The position numbers and the translations under genes are program-made. Under the pieces are notes generated by a model. It was not told where the DNA came from. It was given only the letters and a program-made list of their open reading frames with translations, and did no database searches. Below are positions 18,336 to 27,201 of a stretch of DNA of 64,000 bases, in pieces (the first letter of the stretch is position 1; every line of letters begins with the position of its first letter). Location: NCBI RefSeq assembly GCF_000263855.1, contig NZ_AJWX01000005.1, forward strand, positions 1 through 64,000, read 5' to 3'. Source of the stretch: Pseudomonas sp. M47T1. GTDB lineage: Bacteria > Pseudomonadota > Gammaproteobacteria > Pseudomonadales > Pseudomonadaceae.

Positions 18336-19769
18336 TCAGCGAAAACCACCGCCTACCTGCAACACCCGCGCGCCGCTGGCAATGCTGCCCGCCAGAGCAA
18401 AGGCACAGCCCAGCCACAACGCCCATTGCGGCCCGCTGCTGATGGACGCGTGAAAACACAGGGCCACCAGCGACGCGCCAAGGGTTTGGCCCAACAGCCG
18501 CGAGGTGGCGACGATGCCACTGGCACCGCCGCTGCGGTTGGCCGGTGCACTGGTCATCAGCGCCTTCAGGTTGGGCGACTGGAAGAAGCCGAAACCGGCG
18601 CCGCACAGCGCCATGCGCCAGCCTATGTCGAACGTCGATGCCTGGCTGCCCAGCAGGGCCAGCGAGGCCATGCCGATGCTCAGGGCCAACAGGCCGATAC
18701 CGCCCAGCAGCCCCGGCGAAAAACGGTCGGCCAGACGCCCGGCCACCAGCGCAATCAGCGCCACCAGGGCCGGCCACGGCGTCATCAGGAAGCCGGTGGC
18801 GACCTGGCTGTGCCCCAGCACATTCTGCAGCAGGAACGGCAACGCCACGAACGCCAGGCCCTGGGTGCTGAACGCACAAATGGCGGTGGCCGAAGACAGC
18901 GCAAACAGCGGACGCCGGAACAGGTCCAGGGCCAGCATGGGGGCCGGGTGCCCGGCCTGACGGCGAATCAGCAAGGTACCGCACACCAGCGCCACCAACA
19001 GTTCTAGGCCAGTCAGCAGTGCGCTGGCGCCGTGCACCGTGGTCCCCAGGCCCAGCACTAGAAAACCGAACAGGCCGGCGCACAGCACCGCCGCCACCCG
19101 GTCAAAGTCATGCCCGGCGCGCTCGATTTCAGGCAGGTTGCGCTGGGCCAGCACCACGGCCAGCAGGCCGAGCGGCACGTTGACCAGGAACAGCCAGTGC
19201 CAACTGGCCACCGACAGAATCGCCGACGCCGCCGTGGGCCCAAGGGTAAAGGCCAGCCCCACCACCAGCGAGTTATAGCCCATGCCCCGTCCGAGCATTG
19301 TCGAGGGGTAGATAAAACGGATCAGTGCGGTGTTGACGCTCATGATCGCCGCCGCGCCCAGCCCTTGCACCACACGGGCAATGGCCAGCGAGGGCAGCGA
19401 CCAGGCCAGGCCGCACACCAGCGAAGACAGCACAAACACCAGCAAGCCGCCCAGGTACACCCGGCGGTGGCCCAGCACTTCACCCAAGGACGCAAACGGT
19501 AGAATGGTCGCCACCATGGCCAACTGGTAGGCGTTGACGACCCAGATGACGGAAGCGGAGTCGGTACCGATGCCACTGGCCAGGGTCGGCAAGGCGGTGT
19601 TGACGATGGCCGTGTCCAGCGTGGCCATGCCCACGGCCAGGGAGATGGCAATGACGGCGGGAATACGGTTCTGGCTGGGCAGACCGTCAGCAGGGGCAAG
19701 CATGCGCGCAGGTATCCGGTTTGAGACAGGAAGGCTCTGGAGAGTACCGTTGCGCCCGGCAGATTTCAT
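18336..19769 (-). CDS. DHA2-family (14-span) MFS multidrug exporter
   Basis: 477 residues with about 14 hydrophobic segments. The LDTAIVNTALPTL signature of helix 1 and the REP-loop region LGEVLGHRRVYL are typical of the EmrB/QacA-like drug:H+ antiporter-2 family. The first in-frame ATG (19767-19769) is used; MLAPADGLPSQ (19703) is a possible later start, neither having a strong ribosome site. No MFP (EmrA) partner or regulator is adjacent. Confidence 0.82.
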   Translation of the reverse strand: MKSAGRNGTLQSLPVSNRIPARMLAPADGLPSQNRIPAVIAISLAVGMATLDTAIVNTALPTLASGIGTDSASVIWVVNAYQLAMVATILPFASLGEVLGHRRVYLGGLLVFVLSSLVCGLAWSLPSLAIARVVQGLGAAAIMSVNTALIRFIYPSTMLGRGMGYNSLVVGLAFTLGPTAASAILSVASWHWLFLVNVPLGLLAVVLAQRNLPEIERAGHDFDRVAAVLCAGLFGFLVLGLGTTVHGASALLTGLELLVALVCGTLLIRRQAGHPAPMLALDLFRRPLFALSSATAICAFSTQGLAFVALPFLLQNVLGHSQVATGFLMTPWPALVALIALVAGRLADRFSPGLLGGIGLLALSIGMASLALLGSQASTFDIGWRMALCGAGFGFFQSPNLKALMTSAPANRSGGASGIVATSRLLGQTLGASLVALCFHASISSGPQWALWLGCAFALAGSIASGARVLQVGGGFR

Positions 19770-19811
19770 TTCAAATTGGCCAAACTGACCAAGGTTTCAT
19801 CTGCCCGCAGG

Positions 19812-19946
19812 CTACTGGACAACAGTGCTGTGGTAACGCAAGGCGCCGCAGCGTTCACAGCGCTCGCAGGTCATCAATGCCATGCCCGGCAGTTGCAGCG
19901 GGCAAGCCATCCATTCACAGCCTTTGATCAGACAGATAATACTCAC
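19812..19946 (-). CDS. 44-residue cysteine-rich (zinc-ribbon-like) small protein
   Basis: Starts at a GTG (19944-19946) with a strong GGAGG five bases upstream, which decides the start; the longer in-frame reading has no ribosome site. Sequence begins MSIICLIKGCEWMACPLQLP and ends with TCERCERCGALRYHSTVVQ, six cysteines in all (5, 10, 15, 27, 30, 33). The pattern C..(K)GCEW...CERCG resembles short zinc-ribbon proteins such as DUF1660-type peptides. Function unknown; encoded divergently from the PAS-GGDEF-EAL gene and upstream of the DHA2 exporter. Confidence 0.65.
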   Translation of the reverse strand: MSIICLIKGCEWMACPLQLPGMALMTCERCERCGALRYHSTVVQ

Positions 19947-20239
19947 GGTGACCTCCGCGGGGTATGCCCCGATGTTTCTCAGCCAGTGCATTGCAGCCTT
20001 CGGGCCAAGGACGGTCTTCTTTAAAAACAAGGAGTTAGCCGCGCATCTGCCGTGCATTTTGCACGAGCGTCAACGGGGACCAGTGCAGCTTGCCGGATCA
20101 GGCCGTTGCACCTCGTCCGATTTAACGGCCCTGCCCTCAACCTTGCGCCTCGCCGTCCGATATGCCTTGCATGCAAACCTGCGCCAATACGGCGCTGTAG
20201 GACAGGACGTCGTGACTTGAATCGGTAGGCCGGCAATCG

Positions 20240-22579
20240 ATGACCCAGAAAACCATGAGCGACCTGCTCCGCTGCCCCGGCACCCGCTACCTGTTGGTGG
20301 CGGCATTGTTGCTGGTTGGCCTGATCGGCACGACCGGTGGCCCCCAAGGCGTCCAACCCTGGGAAACCCCCCTGGCCTGGTTGTGCCTGGGCGCCATTGT
20401 GTTGCTTGGCCTGCTGGCGGTGCAGGTGGGCATCAGCCAGCGCCTAGTGTCGCGGCGCAACCTGGAGCTCAAGCGCCAGATGGCCGAACAGAAAGTGATG
20501 CGCGCGTCCCTGGCCCTGAGCGAGGACCGGTTACGCCGCCTGTTCGAGGGTTCGCCCGATGCTGTATGGATCCTTGACCAGCACGGTTTCAGCAGCCAGG
20601 CCAACGCGGCGATGCTCGCCACCTTTGGGTTCAGCGACCCGGTCACGTTCAAGAACATCAGCCCGCTGGACCTGTCGCCGCCGTTTCAGGACGATGGCAC
20701 GCCGTCAGTGGAGCGAGCCGACGCGGTCATGTCAGCGGCCAGAGCCAAGGGCGTACAACGGTTCGAATGGACCCACCGGCGCCTGGACGGCAGCCTGTTC
20801 CCGGCCGAAGTGACCCTGAGCGTAATGGGCCTGGACGGTGAACCGGTGACCTTCGCCGTGGTGCGCGACATTTCCCAGCGCCGCGAGGCCGAAACCGAAC
20901 TGCTGCGCCAAAAAGCCATGCTGCAGGTCATTGTCGACAACGCCCCGTCGCTGATTTACATGTTCGACCCCCAGGGCCGCCTGGTGCTGTGCAATCAGCT
21001 TTATGAGAATGCGGTGGATCGCCAGGAGGCGGACTTGCTGGGCAAGCGCCGCGATGAGTTCATGATTCCCGCCGACGCCCTGCAGCAGAACAATGACGAC
21101 ACCTCGGTACTGATCAGCGGCCAGGCCCACCGTTTCGAAGACATCCACCACCGCCGCGGCGAACCGCGTACCTACCTGACCACCAAGTGCCCCCTGCGCA
21201 CCCCAGACGGGCAACTGCTGGGCGTGCTGGGCATTTCCAACGACATTACCCGGCTCAAGCAGACCCAGGCCGCCCTGGAACGCCTGGCGCATTTCGACAG
21301 CACCACAGGGCTTGCCAACCGCGTGCTGTTCCACCGCCGCCTGGGCGAGGACATCGATACCGCGGGCACCCACGGCCGCCAGCTGGCCGTGCTGGTGCTG
21401 GACCTGGATGGCTTCAAGACCGTCAATGACACCCTGGGCCACCCCACCGGCGACCGCCTGCTGCAAGCCGCAACGCTGCGCTTTCAGCGTGCCCTGCGGC
21501 CCGGCGACATGGTGGCGCGGCTGGGCGGCGATGAATTTGCCTTCGTGTTGCCCATCAACCGCCACCTGGAAGAAATCACCGCCCGCCTGCAAGCCTTGCT
21601 GGACAGCTTGCGCCCGGCGTTCGAACTCGATGGCAGCACGGCGCTGATCACCGCCAGCATCGGCGTGGCCCTGTACCCGGCCGATGGCGCCTGCGCCGAC
21701 ACGCTGCTGCGCCATGCCGACACCGCCATGTACGCGGCCAAGGAAGCCGGGCGCAACGACTATCGTTTCTACCAGCGGCACATGACCTTGCACATGCAGA
21801 CGCGCGTGAGCCTGGAACACGCCTTGCGCCGCGCGTTGGACTGCGACGAGCTGGAGGTGTGGTACCAGCCCAAGGTGAACCTGGCGGACGGCCAGGTGAT
21901 GGGCGTCGAAGCGCTGATGCGCTGGCGCGACCCGGTGGCCGGGCTGATTCCGCCCACCGACTTCATTCCCCTGGCCGAGCGCACCGGGCTGATCGTGCCC
22001 ATGGGCGAGTGGTTGCTGGATCAAGTGTGTGCGCAAATACGCCAATGGCGTGATCGTGGCTGCTTTGAGGGCCATGTGGCGATCAACGTGGCGGTGCCGC
22101 AAATAGAACGCAGCGACTTCGCCGACACCGTTACCCGCGCCCTGCAACGCTACCAGTTGCCGGCACGGACCCTTGAGGTGGAAGTCACTGAAAGCCTGTT
22201 TCTGGAAAGCCGCCAACTGGCCCGCAGCGTACTCAGCCGGCTGCAAGGCATGGGTGTGACCACCGCCGTGGATGACTTCGGCACCGGCTATTCATCGCTG
22301 GCCTACCTGCACCTGCTGCCCGTGGATAATTTGAAAATAGACCGTGCCTTTATTCAGGAACTGCCCCATTCGGCCACCCACGTGGCCATTACCCGGGCGA
22401 TTATCCAGCTGGGTCACGCCTTGAAGTTTCACGTCACTGCCGAAGGCATCGAGACGCCGGAGCAATATGAGTTCGTACGCCAGGCCGGCTGCGACGTGGG
22501 CCAGGGCTACCTGATCGCGCGGCCAATGCCGGCTGCGGAATTCGAGGTGTGGCTGGCTCGCGCCCCGCTCCCCCTGTAG
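20240..22579 (+). CDS. PAS-PAS-GGDEF-EAL c-di-GMP signalling protein
   Basis: 779 residues. Two membrane spans (about 18-35 and 47-66), a short coiled linker, PAS 1 (about 90-215), PAS 2 (about 225-345), GGDEF (about 350-515; [14 protein letters not shown] with RPGD inhibitory site five residues before) and EAL (about 530-770). EAL keeps VEALMRW, the metal-binding Asn (VAINVAVPQ), [25 protein letters not shown] and AEGIETPEQ, so phosphodiesterase activity is likely; the GGDEF motif is also intact, so either a bifunctional enzyme or a GTP-regulated PDE is possible. Monocistronic, followed by a G+C hairpin and REP sequence. Confidence 0.92.
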   Translation: MTQKTMSDLLRCPGTRYLLVAALLLVGLIGTTGGPQGVQPWETPLAWLCLGAIVLLGLLAVQVGISQRLVSRRNLELKRQMAEQKVMRASLALSEDRLRRLFEGSPDAVWILDQHGFSSQANAAMLATFGFSDPVTFKNISPLDLSPPFQDDGTPSVERADAVMSAARAKGVQRFEWTHRRLDGSLFPAEVTLSVMGLDGEPVTFAVVRDISQRREAETELLRQKAMLQVIVDNAPSLIYMFDPQGRLVLCNQLYENAVDRQEADLLGKRRDEFMIPADALQQNNDDTSVLISGQAHRFEDIHHRRGEPRTYLTTKCPLRTPDGQLLGVLGISNDITRLKQTQAALERLAHFDSTTGLANRVLFHRRLGEDIDTAGTHGRQLAVLVLDLDGFKTVNDTLGHPTGDRLLQAATLRFQRALRPGDMVARLGGDEFAFVLPINRHLEEITARLQALLDSLRPAFELDGSTALITASIGVALYPADGACADTLLRHADTAMYAAKEAGRNDYRFYQRHMTLHMQTRVSLEHALRRALDCDELEVWYQPKVNLADGQVMGVEALMRWRDPVAGLIPPTDFIPLAERTGLIVPMGEWLLDQVCAQIRQWRDRGCFEGHVAINVAVPQIERSDFADTVTRALQRYQLPARTLEVEVTESLFLESRQLARSVLSRLQGMGVTTAVDDFGTGYSSLAYLHLLPVDNLKIDRAFIQELPHSATHVAITRAIIQLGHALKFHVTAEGIETPEQYEFVRQAGCDVGQGYLIARPMPAAEFEVWLARAPLPL

Positions 22580-23082
22580 CAGCGCAAGCCGCGTCAAGAC
22601 GCGGCGCAAAAAAGGGAGGCTTGCCAGCGAGCCGTTGCGGGGGCGAAAAACTCGCTGGCAAGCCCGCTCCTACAAAAAACAGTTGCGGCTACAGCGGCAC
22701 GGTGCCCCGCTACGGCGACAAAGCAGGGCATTTCTGCCATTACATGAAACATTTTTCATGCGACTAAGGTATTATCCGTCCGCGACCAAGTGCCGCAACC
22801 CGCAATATATTTCTAGCCATCTAGAAAGCAGTAACCGCGCCGCCAGGCGCCGCTTGGTCGTTCATAAAGAGTGCCCCCTAGTAGCTGTCGCCAATAATTA
22901 ACAATAAATCGGCTCCGGAGGGACATGACTACGGAATAGATAGCTGACTATCTTTTCCAGTACTCACTGCCCCGTACTTTCGAGTTCGGTAACTCATGGC
23001 ATGTCACCGTGCGTGCGGTGTTTTACGCAGACTCGCCCAAGAGCGGGAGGCGGATTGAGTTTTTTAAATACAGGGGTAACCG
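22580..23082. promoter_or_regulatory. Intergenic region and long leader upstream of mqo
   Basis: 503 bases without a supported protein gene. From left: a perfect 8-bp G+C hairpin (22588-22605), a REP element (22618-22664), then A+T-richer sequence with two perfect inverted repeats, CATGAAA-CATT-TTTCATG (22743-22760) and TTTCTAG-CCAT-CTAGAAA (22810-22827). At 22925 a four-codon reading frame (Met-Thr-Thr-Glu-stop) follows a near-perfect ribosome site (CCGGAGGGAC). The mqo ribosome site is AGGGG just before 23083. Probably a long regulated leader. Confidence 0.5.
22618..22664. repeat. REP element (GGCTTGCCAGCGAG inverted repeat)
   Basis: Perfect 14-base arms, GGCTTGCCAGCGAG at 22618-22631 and its reverse complement at 22651-22664, with a 19-base loop. 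This is a common Pseudomonas intergenic REP sequence; CCGCTCCTACA follows, as in many copies. Confidence 0.85.
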
Positions 23083-24720
23083 ATGTTTAAGAAAGTGAAC
23101 AAGGCACTGCTGGGTCTGGCATTGTCCACGACGCTCATGCCTGCCCATGGCGAAGAGCCCCAGAACGTCGACGTACTGCTGGTGGGCGGCGGCATCATGA
23201 GTGCCACCCTGGGCGTGTGGCTCAACGAGCTGGAGCCGGGCTGGTCGATGCAGATGGTCGAGCGCCTGGACGCTGTGGCCGAAGAAAGCTCCAACGGCTG
23301 GAACAACGCCGGTACCGGCCATTCGGCCCTGGCCGAGTCCAACTACACCCCGTATGGCAAAGACGGCAAGATCGAAATCGGCAAGGCCATCGAGATCAAC
23401 GAGGCGTTCCAGGTAACCCGTCAGTTCCTGGCCTGGCAGGTCCGTTCGGGCGTGCTGAAGAACCCGCATTCGTTCATCAACTCCACCCCGCACATGAGCT
23501 TCATGTGGGGCGACGATAACGTCAAGTTCCTCAAGGCCCGCTACGAGGCATTGCAGCACAGCCCGTTGTTCGCCGGCATGCAGTACAGCGAAGATCAGGC
23601 GCAGATCAAGCAGTGGGTTCCACTGATGATGGAAGGGCGTGATCCCAACCAGAAAATCGCCGCCACCTGGACACCGCTCGGCACCGACGCCAACTGGGGT
23701 GAAGTGACTCGCCAGTACGTTGCCGCCTTGCAGACCAGCCCTAACTTCAACCTGAAGTTGTCGAGCGAAGTCGAAGAGATCACCCGCAACAAAGACGGCG
23801 GCTGGCACGTCGAGTACAAAAACCTGAAAGACGGCACCACCCACGCCACTGACGCGAAGTTCGTGTTCATCGGTGCTGGCGGCGGTGCGTTGAAGCTGCT
23901 GCAGAAAGCCGACATTCCCGAGGCTCGCGATTACGCCGGTTTCCCGGTCGGTGGCTCGTTCCTGGTCACCGATAACCAGGACATCGCCATGCAACACATG
24001 GCCAAGGCTTACGGCATCGCCTCGACTGGCGCACCGCCCATGTCCGTACCGCACCTGGACACCCGTGTGCTGGACGGCAAGCGCGTGATCCTGTTCGGGC
24101 CATTCGCAACCTTCTCCACCAAGTTCCTCAAGCAAGGCTCCTACCTCGACCTGCTGTCGACCACCACCACCCACAACGTGTGGCCGATGACCAAGGTAGG
24201 CGTCGAGCAGTACCCGCTGATCGAGTACCTGGCAGGCCAGTTGATGATGTCGGATGACGACCGCTTCAACGCCCTGAAAGAATACTTCCCGCACGCCAAG
24301 AAAGAAGACTGGCGCCTGTGGCAAGCCGGCCAGCGCGTGCAGATCATCAAGCGTGATGCCGAAAAAGGCGGTGTACTGAAGCTGGGTACCGAGGTTGTGT
24401 ACTCCCAGGACCGCTCTATCGCCGGCCTGCTGGGCGCGTCGCCAGGTGCCTCGACCGCTCCGCCTATCATGATCGATGTGCTGGAAAAGGTCTTCAAGGA
24501 CAAGGTTGCCACCCCTGCCTGGCAGGCGAAGATGCACCAGATCGTGCCGAGCTACGGTACCAAGCTCAACGATTCGCCAGCGCGCGTCCAGCAGGAGTGG
24601 GACTACACCGCTGAAGTCCTGCAGCTGACCAAGCCGCCGGTGATCGACGTGACGGCCGCCCCGCAAGCTGCACCGGCCGTCAAGCCGGCCAGCAACCCGG
24701 CGGCCGACATGGCGCTGTAA
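23083..24720 (+). CDS. mqo: Malate:quinone oxidoreductase
   Basis: 545 residues. FAD-dependent enzyme that oxidises L-malate to oxaloacetate and passes electrons to quinone. The FAD fingerprint [16 protein letters not shown] (about residues 28-43) is preceded by a hydrophobic, signal-like N-terminus ([15 protein letters not shown]), unusual among cytoplasmic Mqo proteins but seen in some Pseudomonas paralogues. Family blocks include [24 protein letters not shown] and a C-terminal G.SPGAST region. The tail is an Ala/Pro-rich stretch ending PAADMAL. Single gene with a long leader and a hairpin downstream. Pseudomonas genomes often have two or more mqo copies. Confidence 0.95.
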   Translation: MFKKVNKALLGLALSTTLMPAHGEEPQNVDVLLVGGGIMSATLGVWLNELEPGWSMQMVERLDAVAEESSNGWNNAGTGHSALAESNYTPYGKDGKIEIGKAIEINEAFQVTRQFLAWQVRSGVLKNPHSFINSTPHMSFMWGDDNVKFLKARYEALQHSPLFAGMQYSEDQAQIKQWVPLMMEGRDPNQKIAATWTPLGTDANWGEVTRQYVAALQTSPNFNLKLSSEVEEITRNKDGGWHVEYKNLKDGTTHATDAKFVFIGAGGGALKLLQKADIPEARDYAGFPVGGSFLVTDNQDIAMQHMAKAYGIASTGAPPMSVPHLDTRVLDGKRVILFGPFATFSTKFLKQGSYLDLLSTTTTHNVWPMTKVGVEQYPLIEYLAGQLMMSDDDRFNALKEYFPHAKKEDWRLWQAGQRVQIIKRDAEKGGVLKLGTEVVYSQDRSIAGLLGASPGASTAPPIMIDVLEKVFKDKVATPAWQAKMHQIVPSYGTKLNDSPARVQQEWDYTAEVLQLTKPPVIDVTAAPQAAPAVKPASNPAADMAL

Positions 24721-24729
24721 GCAACCCCC

Positions 24730-24758
24730 TGCAGGAGCGGACCGTGTCCGCTCCTGCA
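24730..24758. terminator. Perfect 13-bp hairpin downstream of mqo
   Basis: TGCAGGAGCGGAC and its reverse complement, arms 24730-24742 and 24746-24758, with a 3-base loop, 10 bases after the mqo stop. There is no T-run, so it may be a REP-type mRNA-stabilising hairpin rather than an intrinsic terminator. It lies between the convergent mqo and sigma-54 activator fragment. Confidence 0.6.
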
Positions 24759-24783
24759 TCGACCTTGGCGCCCGCCAGGTCGA

Positions 24784-25500
24784 TCAGGGCGGGAGGCGGA
24801 AGGCATCGACACTGATCCCCAACCGCCCCATCTTCACGTACAACCCTCCCCGCGACACTTTCAACTGCTGTGCCGCCAGGCGAATATTGCCTGCCGTCCC
24901 CCGCAGGGCCGCCTCGATGGCCTGCCGCTCATGACCGCGCAAATCCGTGGGTGCCTCCAGCGCCACCGGGCGACTGCCCACGATCAACTCCAACGGTAGA
25001 TCCTGCGGCTGCAACCACTCGCCGCTGGCCACGTTCACCGCCCGCTCGATGGTGTTTTCCAATTCGCGGACATTGCCCGGCCACGGGTGCTCCAGCAATC
25101 GCTCCAGCGCCGCCGGGGTCAGGTCGCGTACCGGCTTTCGCAGGCTGCGAGCGCAGCGCAAGACAAAGTGCCGCGCCAGCGGTCCGATGTCTTCGCGGCG
25201 CATGCGCAACGGCGGCACGCTCAGGCTCAGCACGTTGAGGCGATAGTAAAGGTCTTCGCGAAAGCCGCCATCGGCCACCGCCTGCGCCAGGTTTCGATGA
25301 GTGGCCGCGATGATGCGCACATCCACCCGCTGGGATCTGCGCGCGCCGACCCGCGTCACTTCGCCTTCCTGCAACACGCGGAGCAGACTGACCTGGGCAT
25401 CAAAGGCCATGTCACCGATCTCGTCGAGAAAGATGGTGCCGCCATCGGCCAACTCGAACTTGCCCGCCGCACCGCCCCGGGCCGAGCCACTGTTGTGGCC
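24784..25500 (-). pseudogene. Sigma-54-dependent activator, 5'-truncated
   Basis: The frame encodes the second part of an AAA+ sigma-54 activator: Walker B region ([19 protein letters not shown]), sensor regions ([40 protein letters not shown]), HPWPGNVRELENTIERAV and a Fis-type HTH C-terminus (AAQQLKVSRGGLYVKMGRLG). Homology stops abruptly near 25490-25500 inside the GAFTGA loop ([11 protein letters not shown] remains); Walker A, GAFTGA and the whole sensor domain are missing. The join abuts the promoter of the divergently oriented sigma factor, suggesting deletion during acquisition of the FecI/FecR/receptor block. Not expected to function. Confidence 0.8.
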
Positions 25501-25575
25501 TTGCGGCAGCGGCCATGGCGCTTGCCATCGCAAGCGCTTATCATGCGCGTTTCCCCATGGCCGCTGCGCTCCCCC

Positions 25576-26124
25576 ATGTCCAAGCCCCCTTTTTCCGAGC
25601 CCGATGAGTCGTCCGGCCCCCAGGATGTGTTGCAGGCCTTCCTGCAGCAGCAAGGGCGCGTGGAGAAGCAACTGAGCCGATGGGTGGCCTGCCGGGCCAC
25701 GGCGGCCGACCTGTGCCAGGAACTGTTCATCCGCCTGTGGCGGCGCAAGGACGTGCAGGTGCAGGACATGAGCCAGTACATGATGCGCAGCGCACGCAAC
25801 CTGGCCATCGATCATATCCGCAGCCAACGCAGCCGCCTGCGCACCGAGACCGCACTGTTGCCCGAACAGTTGGTGGGCGCCCCCACACTTTTGGAGGACG
25901 GCCACCAGGCCGAGCATGAACTGCATCAGGTGGACGCTGCCTTGCGCGCGCTGCCCGAGCGCACCCGCCATGTGTTCCTGCTCAACCGCATCCATGGCCA
26001 GAGCTACAGCGACATCGCCCGCGCCCTGGATATTTCCGCCAGCGCCGTGGAAAAACATATGATGCGCGCCTTGCAAGCCTGCAAGAGTAGCGTCGATGCC
26101 CCTACCGTGAAGCCAAGACAATGA
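25576..26124 (+). CDS. ECF sigma factor, FecI-like
   Basis: 182 residues from ATG 25576 ([12 protein letters not shown]); an in-frame ATG at 25543 is possible. Sigma region 2 ([39 protein letters not shown]) and region 4 ([40 protein letters not shown]) define an ECF sigma factor of the iron-starvation (FecI) group. It is translationally coupled (ATGA at 26121-26124) to a FecR regulator and followed by a TonB receptor with an N-terminal signalling domain, the standard cell-surface signalling arrangement. I do not see a convincing Fur box upstream of it. Confidence 0.9.
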   Translation: MSKPPFSEPDESSGPQDVLQAFLQQQGRVEKQLSRWVACRATAADLCQELFIRLWRRKDVQVQDMSQYMMRSARNLAIDHIRSQRSRLRTETALLPEQLVGAPTLLEDGHQAEHELHQVDAALRALPERTRHVFLLNRIHGQSYSDIARALDISASAVEKHMMRALQACKSSVDAPTVKPRQ

Positions 26125-27134
26125 ACCTGGTCAGCCCCCCTTCCCGCCACACCCGCGAGGACATCGCCCTGCTGTGGGTGACCCGGCTGGCCGCCGAGCC
26201 CGGCAACCCGGGCCTGGACGAGGCGCGCCTGCCCGCTATCGACCAGCAGGAACTGCAGCGCTGGCTGGCCCAAGACCCGGCCAACGGCCAAGCCTATGGT
26301 AGCGCCCGCCGCCTGTGGCACCTCACCGGCCCGGGCGCGGCGCAACTGGCCCGTGAAGAAGACGCCACCTTGCAAGCGCTGCTGCGCCGCGCCAAGGCTC
26401 CGCGCCGCCGGGGCCGCGCCCGCGCAACCGGCCTGGCCGTGGCCGCCACCGTGGCACTGGCCGGCGTGCTGGCGCTGATGTGGCAACCGGAGCGCTGGCT
26501 GGACGATCTGCAAGCCGACTACGCCAGCGCCCCCGGGCAACTGCGAAGCCTGACCCTGGCCGACGGCAGCGAGGTGCAACTGGACGGTGACAGCGCCATC
26601 GACGTGACGCTCACCGACCAGGGCCGCGACGTGCGCCTGCGCCGAGGCGCCGCGTATTTTCACGTCAGCCACAACGGCCAGCCCTTCGTGGTGCACGCCG
26701 GCAACGGCGAAGTGCGCGTGCTGGGCACCCACTTTGAAGTGCGGCGCCAGGCCACTGGCACCCAGGTCACGGTGGAAGAAGGCAAGGTGGCGGTCAAACC
26801 GGCCGCCAACACCACCGCGGTACTGCTCACCGCCTCACAGCGCGTGGACTACCACAAGGGGCAGGCCGAGGCACTGCAGGCTGTCAACCCGCAGCAGGCC
26901 TTCGGCTGGCGCCAGGGGCAACTGAGTTTCCGCCGCCAGCCACTGGCCGATGCCTTGGCCGTGGTCCAGCGTTATTACCCGGGACGGATCGTGCTGCTCA
27001 ACACTGAACTGGGCCACCGCCTGGTCAGTGGCGACTTCGCCAGCAATGACCCGAACGCCATGCTCAATGCCTTCCAGGGCGTGCTGGGGTACTCGCAGCA
27101 ACGCCTGCCGGGAGGCACCCTGATCATTCGATGA
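26121..27134 (+). CDS. FecR-family anti-sigma/sigma regulator
   Basis: 337 residues. Cytoplasmic N-terminal DUF4880-like segment (WVTRLAAEPGNPGLDEARLP... ending AYGSARRLW, about residues 10-60), one membrane span (about 100-120), and a periplasmic FecR domain (about 135-230: LADGSEVQLDGDSAI, VRVLGTHFEVRR) followed by a short STN-like C-terminal part (QQAFGWRQGQLSFRRQPLAD). It transmits the receptor's ligand-bound signal across the membrane to the sigma factor. Start overlaps the sigma stop by four bases. Confidence 0.9.
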   Translation: MNLVSPPSRHTREDIALLWVTRLAAEPGNPGLDEARLPAIDQQELQRWLAQDPANGQAYGSARRLWHLTGPGAAQLAREEDATLQALLRRAKAPRRRGRARATGLAVAATVALAGVLALMWQPERWLDDLQADYASAPGQLRSLTLADGSEVQLDGDSAIDVTLTDQGRDVRLRRGAAYFHVSHNGQPFVVHAGNGEVRVLGTHFEVRRQATGTQVTVEEGKVAVKPAANTTAVLLTASQRVDYHKGQAEALQAVNPQQAFGWRQGQLSFRRQPLADALAVVQRYYPGRIVLLNTELGHRLVSGDFASNDPNAMLNAFQGVLGYSQQRLPGGTLIIR

Positions 27135-27147
27135 CGGGTGCACAATT

Positions 27148-27175
27148 AAAGATAATGAGATATATTCGCATCTTT
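27148..27175. promoter_or_regulatory. Fur-box-like palindrome upstream of the TonB receptor
   Basis: The core GATAATGAGATATATTCGC at 27151-27169 agrees with the classical 19-bp Fur consensus at about 13 positions, including the complete left GATAATGA. It lies inside an imperfect palindrome with AAAGAT...ATCTTT ends (27148-27175), 27 bases before the receptor start. It implies direct iron control of the receptor in addition to control by the sigma factor. Confidence 0.6.
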
Positions 27176-27201
27176 AACCCCTAGCCAAGAGCCTATGTTC
27201 A

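Noticed and set aside
22588-22605. Hairpin GCCGCGTC-AA-GACGCGGC as terminator of the GGDEF-EAL gene
   Set aside because: The run after it is A, not T, on the coding strand, so it is not a rightward intrinsic terminator; possibly REP-related.
25520-25560. Fur box upstream of the ECF sigma factor
   Set aside because: Only a partial half-site (TTATCATGCGC) matches; too weak to report as a site.
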